NCBI GenBank assembly: GCA_017509715.1
Contig: JAFWOU010000035.1
Location: 1 to 40,548, forward strand
Direction of reading: 5' to 3'
Origin: Paludibacteraceae bacterium
GTDB lineage: Bacteria; Bacteroidota; Bacteroidia; Bacteroidales; Paludibacteraceae
Length of the DNA stretch: 40,548 nucleotides
Below the pieces are notes generated by a model that worked only from the letters and a program-made list of their open reading frames with translations, did not search any database and was not told the DNA's origin. Below are positions 1 to 10,800 of the stretch, in pieces. Both the position numbers and the translations under genes were made by a program. How positions within the stretch are numbered: position 1 is the stretch's first letter; every line of letters begins with the position of its first letter.

Positions 1-1611
1 TACAGCCGTAGAATCTGCTGTCGGCTTGTACTGGAGACGCCATGCCGTTTCACCGCTGTTAGCCGTCCATGCTACCGGCAGGGTTGTGCTAGTAGCCTGT
101 GCATCCAATGCATGCAGACCGGTCGGCTTCAAACAGGTCGGAATTTCATCAATAAGTACATCATCTAAGTGGAAAGCATTATCACCACCAGATTGAGTAG
201 ATTCTCCATAGAAGGCAATCTTAATTGTTTGACCGGCATAAGCACTCAGGTCAATCGGATTTACTTCCTCACCGGTAACAGCGATATCGTTGTAAACATA
301 CTCCGAACCGGTGTTGTTCCACTCGCGGAGAATCGTCCAGTTGGCACCACCATCGTTAGAAGCCAATACAATGAAACGGTCATCCTGCTGCTGAGTCTTG
401 TCCACTTCGGTAGCAGAGCCCCATATGGTTAATGCAATCTTGAAGGATAATTGATAGCCCTGATCCCCTTCTTCCATTTCCGGAATAGGGATTTCCGGAG
501 AAATAAGCCATCTGTAAACGGTCGTACTCCAAATGTTCACATACGCATGGTTATCAAAGATACCATTCTTAGCACCAAAACTCCATCCAGTAGTACCAGA
601 CAAAGTAACAGGACCATCTGCCTGCAACCGTCCGGCTGTGTTCGTCCAACCGCTCGGAGCAGACGTACCATTGAAATGCTCTGCGTACGGTAGACCAATC
701 AGCGTGTTGAACGAAGCTGATTTCCATCCACTGGTGTTCTCACCGCAGATAGCCTGTACCTGCACCTGATAAGCCGTGTTCGAAACGAGGTTCGTCAGCT
801 GATAAGAAGATCCCGAGAGGTTCTTCACCAACGTCCAATCTGCATCAGCCGAAGCCTTGTACTGCAGGTTGTAAGCTGCAGCCGTACCAATCCAGTTGAT
901 AGTTGCGGAGTTCGACGTTACGTCGTTAGCCTCTACCGCCTCCGGCTTGTCGCAAGTCGGACCAGCCGAACCACCTGCAATGCAGATTTGGATGTTAGCA
1001 CGAGCACTCAGTGTCGAACTAGTACTGGTCGTCGTCGGCACACCGTCTAACAGCGTGTACGCACCGTTATCCACTTGCTGATAACGCGCCATGCCGGTCA
1101 TAGAAGTCTGAACAAAACGACTTCCACTACTGTAACCGGTCTCAACCGACGAATCGTAATCTTGCCATACAGCGACTACAAGATTACTCGTTCCGTCATA
1201 AGCAAACGGAGTCGTCAGGTCGATCGTGATCCACTCATCGCTGTCGTCAAACGTAAACGCAGGGGACGAGAAGACCTCTTCGAGGCCTTCTGTTACATAG
1301 CTGGTGGACAGATTTGCAGCATCTGTGTTCGCCATGTAAACAGTAATCTTACGAGTCATGGCTGTAGCACCACTCACGTATTTAAACGAGATGCTGGTGA
1401 TGTTACCTGCAGCATGATTAATCTCATCAGCCGTGTAGAGCTGTTGCGTGTAACTGTTGTGATACCATGAGGCAACAGGTACATTACCATTTACGGCTGT
1501 TGTACCATCGCCTATGTCCAAACAGTCTTGCGCCATTACTGCTTGCGGCATAGCGATCATACATAGCAGTGCAATCAACGCAAATGCCACTTTTTGAGTA
1601 AAAGTTCTCAT
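1..1611 (-). CDS. Secreted FN3/adhesin-domain protein (3' end outside window)
   Basis: Reading the minus strand from the ATG at 1611, the frame stays open for 537 codons to the window edge, so the C-terminus is missing. The N-terminus is a clear signal peptide (MRTFTQKVAFALIALLCMIAMPQ, cleavage probably near AMAQ, about residue 27). It is followed by a beta-rich domain (about 30-225), a fibronectin type III-like domain (about 230-310, ending in a QAICG motif), a cleaved-adhesin/MAM-like jellyroll (about 315-490: PYAEHFNG, APSGW, then FHLDDVLID) and the start of another FN3 module. This layout is known from cell-surface or secreted Bacteroidales adhesins and is the same design as the neighbouring giant protein. 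It has its own promoter. Export is inferred from the signal peptide; ligand and anchoring are unknown because the C-terminal region is not in the window. Confidence 0.85.
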   Translation of the reverse strand, partial: MRTFTQKVAFALIALLCMIAMPQAVMAQDCLDIGDGTTAVNGNVPVASWYHNSYTQQLYTADEINHAAGNITSISFKYVSGATAMTRKITVYMANTDAANLSTSYVTEGLEEVFSSPAFTFDDSDEWITIDLTTPFAYDGTSNLVVAVWQDYDSSVETGYSSGSRFVQTSMTGMARYQQVDNGAYTLLDGVPTTTSTSSTLSARANIQICIAGGSAGPTCDKPEAVEANDVTSNSATINWIGTAAAYNLQYKASADADWTLVKNLSGSSYQLTNLVSNTAYQVQVQAICGENTSGWKSASFNTLIGLPYAEHFNGTSAPSGWTNTAGRLQADGPVTLSGTTGWSFGAKNGIFDNHAYVNIWSTTVYRWLISPEIPIPEMEEGDQGYQLSFKIALTIWGSATEVDKTQQQDDRFIVLASNDGGANWTILREWNNTGSEYVYNDIAVTGEEVNPIDLSAYAGQTIKIAFYGESTQSGGDNAFHLDDVLIDEIPTCLKPTGLHALDAQATSTTLPVAWTANSGETAWRLQYKPTADSTAV

Positions 1612-1688
1612 AAGCTTTAATTTTAGTTAAACAATAAATAATTTAAAAAACTATCTTAATATAGTATCTTTTTCGACATTTTGGGCTG

Positions 1689-1720
1689 CAAATTTACAAA
1701 ATCTTTTCGATATGTGCAAA
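1689..1720 (-). promoter_or_regulatory. Bacteroidetes-type promoter for the partial adhesin gene
   Basis: On the minus strand a -33 box TTTG (1717-1720, extended as TTTGCACATAT) and a -7 box TAAATTTG (1689-1696) are separated by exactly 20 bases. The A/T-rich leader to the ATG is about 70 bases long. Confidence 0.75.
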
Positions 1721-1781
1721 TTTTTTTCGAAAAAATAACAATTTGCAGCAAAAAACGCTATTTTTAATAACAATTTGTACC

Positions 1782-1806
1782 CGTGCGGGGTATCCCTCCC
1801 CGCACG
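1782..1806 (-). terminator. Terminator-like hairpin after giant protein 1
   Basis: A 9-bp perfect stem (CGTGCGGGG paired with CCCCGCACG) with a 7-base loop lies 16 bases downstream of the stop codon of the giant gene. The tract after it on the minus strand is only moderately T-rich, so termination may be partial. Confidence 0.6.
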
Positions 1807-1821
1807 AGTGATTATTTAGCG

Positions 1822-4800
1822 CTATTCGCGCGGGTCACCTACTTTCACGCCGGCTGCGTTGTACCATTCGTCGTTGAGAATGATATAGAGCTGGTCGTGG
1901 TAGATTACCTTGCGAGCACCTTGTCCGTCTGTGCCGTAGATATTGTCAATATCCTCGTGCTTATTATAAACGGTCAGGGTATGTACCAGCACGGTAGCAC
2001 AGTTAGCGCCCTCTACCAGTACGGTATCCCTATAGGTACCCGTCGGCGTTCCGGCCGGATACGTGATAGGCGTCTGACCGGCTATGTACGGATGCATCGC
2101 ATTCTCGTAGGTGAACGGCAGTTCCTCCAGTTCTACACGCGAAGTCTCAAAGAGCGTATCCTCCGAAGCGTTGTACGAAACGATGAGCGTCATCACGCTA
2201 TCGCAACCAATCGATGATACGAGCGTATCGCGGAATATACCGGCACGGTTGTACGGGTTGCCATTCCATATGTAGCTCTCACCCGGACAGATAGCCACTT
2301 CCTCGTCCTCGGCATAGCGGCGCTCCTTGACGTAGAGGTAGAGTGTTACGATACTATCGCATCCGTGCTCCACGGTCTGCAGCTTACGACGATATACGCC
2401 GGCGCGATCCTTAGGCAGGAAGTCGTAGTTAGCATAGGTATCGCCCTCGCAGATGGTGTCGCGGAATGTGGACTCCATCGCAGGATAAACCTCAATCTCC
2501 AGCTGCTGTACGCTATCCTTCACGCCGGCTCTTGCATCGGCATCCGAAACGAAGAAGCAGGTAGGATATGCATGGATACCCGGCTTGGTATCCTCACCCG
2601 AGAGAATGATATCGCCTACCTGGATGTCCTCAAACTGGCAAGCCGAAGCGTAGTCAACCGTCTTCTTGAAGTAAGCCAAGCGGATATTATCCACGTGGAT
2701 AGCCACACCGGTAGACGATGTGCTGCGTGCCTCGCGGTAGAGACCGATGCGGACGTTCTTGCCGGCATACTGTGCCAGACTGAAGCGGACGTTCATACCG
2801 TTGGTCGGTATGTCGCGCAGCTGCTGTCCGGCGGGGTTGGTATTCTGCCACTTGCCCAGGATATTCTCGCTCTTCCAGGTCTGACCGCCGTCGTCCGAGA
2901 TGATAACCATGAAGTAGTAGTCGTCCATCATGTCGTTCTCGGTCACAGGATTACCTGTTACGAGGTGCGCCGAGTTACAAGCCGTCATGGCCAGATCCAT
3001 CGAGAAGTGAACGCTATCGTCCTCGGGCAGGTAGAAGTTAGGCGTGATCATCCAGTGGTAGTCGGTGGAGTGACCCGGCGCTACGTAGTGCGGGCCTTCC
3101 AGGCCGTAGTTGACCACCGTACGAGCGAAGCTGCCGTTGTCCGTACCGCGCGTGATAACACCTCCCGGTACATCCACTACATTGTCGGCATGCGACTTGC
3201 TGAAAGTCCACTCTGTAGAGCTAACCGTCGTCGTAAACGGCTCGTAGAAGTACGGGCTACGCGAGGTCTTGAACGTAGCCTTCTGCGAGAAGCTGCTCTC
3301 GCCCCAACGTCCGCCGCAGATAGCCTGAACGCGCCATACATACGTCGTCTGCGACTTCAGGCCCTTGACGATGCAGGTATTGGCATCCACCTCCTGGTTG
3401 AAGACCATCTCATCCTCCTTAGCGAAGAACGGATCGGTCGATACCTGTACGAGGAAGCTGCCGGCCGAATCTACGCCGTTCCAGTTGAGTACCGCATGGT
3501 TCGAACCCAGTTGCAGTACCGTCAGGTCGGTCGGATCCTTACACTCCTGCTTATGCTCAAACGATACGTTGTCGATCCATACATAGTCGCCCGTCTTGTC
3601 TGCCGTGCCACCCTTCTCCCTGGACGAGGTCATCAGGGCTACGTACGGTCCGGTAGCGCCCACGAGCTCTACCTTCATCTGCTGGAACAGCCAGTTGTTG
3701 GCTGCCGTGGCCTGGTCGGCTACGGAGAGCGTACCATCGTAGGTGACGGTGTCGAGCGGCATGAAGGTAGCCGGGTTGGTCGGGTCGGTCATCGTACCGA
3801 CGATGATTGACTTGGAGTAGCTCGAACCGGTGAAGGTGCTTACTACCGAGTCGGTCTTAGCCGATACATAAGCCGGACGCATCCAGAACATCACTTGCAG
3901 CGTGTCATATGCCGCTACGTCCATAGCCGGCATAGCAATATACGGCTGGTAGGACGATGTCACGCGCGAGCTGAACGATGCGCGCAGCTGTACGGCATGC
4001 TCGCCCTCGTAGCTATACTTGAAGTTAGCCGTGTTCAGCTGGTTGTACGGGTCGTACGAAGCATTCTTCCACTCACCCTGGATAGCATCGCTATAGGTCC
4101 AGCAGAGCGTCTGGTGATAAGCTTTTTGACCGGCGATAGCCTGGCTACCCTGCTCGGGCTCGAAACTGCTGGTATAAGCCGGTGTGTTCACCACGCACTC
4201 CGTTGCGAAGCTGAGCGGCCTGGTAGACGGCGACAGGTTGGAGCCGTCTATCTGATATACATACCAGCTGTACATCTGCGATGCCTGAAGGCCTGTCAAT
4301 TCGTACTGCGTACCCAGCAGGGTTTCGCGCAGGATTTCCTCGCCCATACCGTTCAGCACCACTACCACCGACTGCACTTCCGGATTCCACACATGCCAAT
4401 TGAGCGTAGCCGAGGTAGCAGTGATATTCGTCGTTTCGGTATGCGAAGGCTTGAAGAGCGTGTTGCCGGCCGGCTTGACGCTCAGGTTGTCCAGATAGAA
4501 CAAGCCCGGCGCAGGCTGGAACAGCACGATATACTTACCCTGCGTACCGGCCAGCGGAAGCTGCATCAGATCCCAGTAGTGAAGACCCGTCGGATCGGCT
4601 TGTACGTTGTCGTTGACGGTCAGGTCGGTATAGGAATAGGTGAGTGTATCTATTACGTGCAGGGTCGTCAGATCCTTCGGATCGGTCAGCGTACCTACTA
4701 CGATCTGCTGGCTGTAAGCATTGCCTAGATAGGTATCGTCCACTATCTTGCCACGGTTGGCTGCCGTACCGAACGACTGGTCGTAGTTGACGAAGCAACG

Positions 4801-7800
4801 TCCGTAGAACTCTACCATCATCGTATCCAGATTGCAGTTCAGCTCGGGCAGCACGATATACGAATTATAGTTCGCATCCGTGGTGTGTACGCGCAGCGAG
4901 TGGGTATCATCCATACCGGCCTCGTAGTGGCGGTTGGACTGATAGCCGGTCATCGGACCGTAATACTCATAGCCCTTGCGCTGGATGAGCCACTGGTAGC
5001 CGTTCACGGGTTTGTCGTACGTGATACCTGTCTGGAAGCACGAGGGCTTCAAGTATAGCTCGTCGTTCACGTCGCCGCCCAGCACATCGTTCAGTTCGTA
5101 CTCCGAGTCTTCGTCAAAGGTCCAAGTGAACTCACCGTTACCGCCCTTCGGATCCAATGCCTGGCAGAGGGTACGGAAATTCATATGGTCGGAGGTGACG
5201 TAGTTCTTAGCACCGGCCGGTGCGTTAGCACGCTCCAGACGAGCTACGTAGTCGGTCTGCGGCTCCAGGTGGTCTACTACCTGCGAAGTCACACCACTCA
5301 GGTTCATGAACTGCTGCACCGGACTGCCATCAGCCGTCTCGATATACAGATTCCACGGACCACCGATATTCGCCCACTCTACCAGAGCACTCTCGCCGTC
5401 GGCCACAATTTTCTTGAGAGCCACCAGGCTAAAGCCCTTCTGGGCACCCAACGTCACGTCGTCGAAGAGCAGGAATGCACTGTCATTCGGCTGCTTAGGC
5501 ATGTAGAGCACCAGTTGCTTGTCAGCTATCGTAGCCGAATCCAGATCCAGGGTATAGACAGTGTAGAAATAGTTGTTCTTGCTGGTCGGCTTGGCGGTCG
5601 TACTCGGCTTGCTGATACGAACAGAAGCCAATTGCTCATACGTATCGAAGCCGCGACCGTTGTCTACCGTTCCTACCTCGATCAAGCCCTCGGTAGCATA
5701 TGCGATGCGGTCTTTCTTCTTATCGTGATAACCCGGACGTACTTTGAACTCAAACGAGCGATCTTGCGCCACGCCGATGCTCGGGAAGATGACATAGCTG
5801 CCGTAGTAGCCCTCGTTGGAGTACATCAGCATCGCACCATTCTCAATGCGGCTATAGCCAATCGAATCGGCTATATTCTGGCGGCTGTGCGGGTAGTAGA
5901 TAAACTGCTGCGTCTCCGCGCCCAGTTCGTCACGACCTACTGTCAGTGCGGGGTGCATATAGTAGCTATCGCTCTCCGAGTACATACTGCGTTCCCAGGG
6001 CTCCGGTGCCTTGCCGCTCATGTTCTCAAATCCGAAGAAGTACTCCTGTTCATAGTAGTACTGGGTGTTCACCTTCAGCGGGTTGCGCGTCCATGCGCTG
6101 ATATCCTCATCGCTGCAGAGGGTGCGTGCAAAGACGCAATACGAGGTAGCTGGCGTAAGGCCAGTGAACTCGATGTAGGTAGTGTCGATGACCACACTCT
6201 GTGCAGTATTCAAATAGCTCGTGATATCGCTTATGAGCGTATAGTCCGTTTCCGGAAGGATTACTACTTCCCAGCGGGAGTCTGCCTTGTTGGCAGGCGT
6301 CAGACCGATCTCAAGAGAGTTGTAGGAAGCACCCAGCGATTTCAGCTTCGGTGCGTTGCAGCTGGCCAGGAATTCTACGCTGACATTATCCAGCCAATCG
6401 TCATACTTACCGGGCGTGACATTTTGTATACCGGCCGTGAGTACCAGGTTGTCGTACGGCAATTCATAGTCGCCCAGGTTCATCTGGCAACGCGTGAACT
6501 CCGAACGTGCTGCAAGGTCGAAAGTCTCGAGCAGCTGGAAGGTGGTCAAGTCGTTCACATCCGCCATGACACCTACGTAGAACTTCGCCGAGCTGCTCGT
6601 ACTATAAGCACGGGCGTCGAACGACAACTTCATATTCTCCAGTTCGCCATTCAGTTTCGGCACGATCATGTAGCCGTTGCTCCACAGGTTGACACCCTTC
6701 GAACCGTTCGAAGCGATCGATCCCACTTTCAGGCCGCTATAGCCCAGGAGCTGCCAGCAACCGGGTTGACTCTCGCCCGTCTCATAACTCTCGAAGTCGT
6801 CGTAGAACGGCAGCGCCGCTCCGCCCTCGGTAGGACAGGTGGTACGGATAGCCGCATAGGTCATAGAGATAGCCGTACTGTCGCCATTGTCGCAGATACC
6901 CTGGGCATAGACATAATAGTTGGCCGCAGCCTCCAGGCCGGTGATCAAGAGCTCGTCCGAGTGATCCACGATGGTATCCAACAGATAGTGATACTTGGGT
7001 TTCTCATAGTCGTTCAACTCGCGATTAGCCAAGAGCATACGGTAGCTGTCTTGATAACCCTTCCAGCTGACTACGGCAGCATTCTCACCAACGCTGTCCA
7101 CCGTGAACGAAGAGATAGGACGGCAGAGCGGTATCAGCTCTACGGACACCTCGGAGATATATACTTGGTTGGTAGCACCAAACTCGCTGAGGAACATAAT
7201 ATGGTTACCCATGTCGCCCATATAGTCACCCATGTAGTTCTCAAATCCTACGCTGTAGGGATCCCATGCCGACTTGCTCAAGTTGAGCGTATCCAGAGCT
7301 ACGAAAGTGCTCAGGTCGGTTGCATCGGTGATGATGCCGACGATGATCTGGGCTGTATTCGACGTACTGTTGTTGGCACGTCCCCAGAAATTGACTTGGT
7401 ATTTCGTAATATCATCTACATTCAGCTCCGGCATGATGGCATATGCGCCCACATAGGAAGACGAGGAGCTCACATAGTCGTACAGTTTCAGGTAGTTCTT
7501 GCCATTATGCATCGTGCTGGAGGTTGCCTCAATGTACGGGATGTAGGAAGCCGATGCATTCTCGGTCTTGCTGCCGACGGTCCAGCACGGCATCTCACCG
7601 CTCTGACCCGTGGTAAAGCCCTCGTCCTCAGAGAAGGCGATCGTGCCCATCTGCTCAGGCGTCATCGCCTCGCAAGGCGTCGTGAACGACATCGTGTTCC
7701 ATTGCGAGGATACGGAGTCGTCACAGAGCGTCATAGCGGCTACGTAGTACTTGGTCTGGCCCTGCAAGCCACTGACGCGGATGCTGGCCTTGTCGGTCGT

Positions 7801-10800
7801 ATCGCGACGCAGTATCCATTGCTGCGGCACTACGTAACTGTCATTACCCAGATTCTCCGCGCTCACGTAGTGGTCGGTAAGCAGCAGTACCCATTGGTCG
7901 CTCGTGCGCAGACCGCCGCTGATACGTACGCTGCTGGTCGTCAGTTCCGACACACTCGGCTTCGGCATCGGACAAGCCATCGAGACAATAGATACGTCAT
8001 CCAAATAAACATAGTCGCTCGTTTTCATACGTCCGCGCCATGCTATATACTTAGCCGTAGCTGGGATGAGATGCGAATATTCGCTTAAGTCATACGAGGT
8101 CTTCACAAGCAAAGCAGAGGAACCTTCTCCCTTTACAGAATCCAATGCCACAAAAGTGCTCAGATCATTTGGATCAGTCATCACACCGAATACACAGTAT
8201 TCCGATGTCAAGGAGGCTCCGGAATAGAACGTCACCATCAGGTTGGACAACGAGTCGCACTTGATCTCCGGCGTTGCCGCCCAAGAGGTACAGGAAGACT
8301 GCCTGAGATACAATATTTTCGATCCAAGATGGGTGGTGATATACGGGATCGTGGAGGCGGTCGAACTGGTACTACCTACCGTCCAGCATCCGGGAGCAGT
8401 ATTCTCCGAATAGGACTCGAAGGTCTCCATATTTGCCTTGGTAGGATCCAGCAGTTCGCAGGTGGTGTATACATCAAATGCTATCCATGCCTCCTCATCG
8501 CACGTAGGACGTACGTAGAGGTAGTAGCTCTTTTGAGCAGCCAGCTCGTCGTAGAAGAAGGCCTTGCCCGTCACGGTACTATCCGCTACGATATCATAGT
8601 TATGATCATACGTATCGTTCTTAATCGCCGCAATGGTCACCGACTTGTTGAGCAACTTCACTACCCACTGGTCGTTGTCCGATACGCCGTTCCAGGTCAC
8701 GTCCACGGAGTGCGGCGCCGGATGATTAAGCTTGAAGTCAAACGGCTCGATACACGACGGATCCTTCAGCTCTACGTTGTCGATTAATATGTCGCTATTC
8801 ATCACCAGGTTGGATCCCAGACCGGACGTGATAGCCAGCTGGTCGTACGCCAACTCGTAGTTGGAGAGGATAAACCGTGCCTTCTTGAACGAAGCACCCT
8901 CTACCTGTACCGTATCCAGCGGCACGAAACTGTTCTGATCCGTGATGTCAGCCATCGTACCAACGATCACCACGCCCGTCGAACTGGCCGTACCCGCATA
9001 GGTACGTACATCGAAGGTGAGCAACCTATCCGACAGCGCTCCCTCTACCACCGGCAGAATAGCCACCGAGCGGTGGATCGTACCCGACGAGTAGAGTTCC
9101 AGGGTCTTGTTGCTATTACCGGTCGTACCGGCCTGATAGATACGCGGATAGTCCACGCCCATATAGTCGGCCAGCTGCCAGCAACCTGCCGACTGGCTAC
9201 CTGCGTTGTAGTCCTCAAAGGTCTCCTTATAGGGGAAGGTCTCTTCCTGACACGGGGTGCTGAATGCCATCTCGGTCCACCATTCCATGTCGCACGTAGC
9301 ACGTACATACAGGTAGTAGTTCGAGTGTTGTACCAGGTCGCCAAAGCGGAAAGTCGGCTTGTTCTGCGGGTCGGTCCAGGTCAGCGTCTGCGCCAGCACG
9401 ACGCCACCTATAGCAGCCAGCTCGTCCAGGCTCTTGTGTACGCGCTGCGACTCAGAGAGCGGCGTACGAGACAGGAACAGTTGCCACTCGCTCGAGAGCG
9501 CCGACGACTCCCACGATACCGTGACAGCATCCGGCTCTACCTCCAGCTCAATATTGGTAGGCGGTACGCATTCCGACAACGTATCTACCGTGATCTCATC
9601 GATATAGTTGATCGTATTGGCTGTCATGTTCTTCACGTCGTCCCATACGATAGCGATCACGCCCTCCGGACCCGAGTAGTTCTCAAAGTTGGCATAGCAA
9701 CGCGTATAGCCCGTGCTATTCAACGTGAAACTGGATACGGGGATAAACGTATTGATATCCATCGGGTTGGACATGATACCGATCGTAGCATGCGCCTGAC
9801 TGATATCATTCGAGCCGCTACTCAGGTAAAACTTCACCTGCACGCTGTCCAGGTTCTCCACCATCGGTAGCGTGAGCCATGCGTCCGTACCGCCACGCTT
9901 ACTGAGGAAGAGGCTGTTCGAACCGCCATAGCTGGTGCCGACATTCACTGCCGGGTACGTACCCGCGTTTCCGAACACGCCCAGACCCACGACGCACTGC
10001 TGGTTACCAATCTTGCGCGTCGTTGTGGTACGTGCCTCAAAATCGTATGCATACGGTATGTCGCGCATCGATGCTATCGTCACGAACGGATAGCGGTACG
10101 ACCACTCCTGGCCCTCGGCCTGTACGTATACATAGTACGGGCTGTTCCAGCTATGGTCGGGCTCCAGGGCCTCGCATAAATAGCTATTCGTGTTGACGGT
10201 AGCCTGATCCACTACCAGGTCCGGATTCGGATTGGCGGGATTGACCTCCGCACTGGTCACCAGCACGTTGTACGACGATGCATTACCCTCCCACGAGATA
10301 GTAGCATACGTATCACGCGGGTTGACACTGATTGTGGTCACCTTGTTCACCGCCTTGCGGTACTCCACCGTCATATTATCCAGATAGAAGAGGTTGTCGC
10401 GATCAAAGTCGCTCACAAAGGCCAGGTACGAACCGTTGCCCTCGTACGAACCCAGGTCTACGATAAACTCCTGGAAGGTTCGGTTACCCCATACGCTTAC
10501 GGTATCTACCGCGCGGAAGGTCGTAATATCATCCGGATCCTCCATCACGCCCACCATGAGGCTGCGGCCGTACTGACGACCGGTATAGGTATAGACCGTA
10601 GCCCAGAAATGGACTTGACACTGATTGATATGAAAGTTCTCATTCAGCGTATCCGACAATGCCGGCGTAGCCAGATAGACATAGCGGTCGGCCGAAATGA
10701 ACGTAGAGGGCGATTTTTCCGCACCAGAGAAGATCACAGCCGAAGTCGTATCCGGCGAGTAGTTCGCACGCGAATTACCTGTAGCCGCCGAGTTGACATA

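Noticed and set aside
5185..8088. Long plus-strand open frame (967 codons) antisense to giant 1, and similar antisense frames elsewhere in both giants and parC
   Set aside because: The product is rich in Arg, His, Val and Leu as expected for the reverse reading of a Tyr/Val/Thr-rich gene, has no recognisable domain or signal, and lies fully inside a well-supported gene with a signal peptide and domains.
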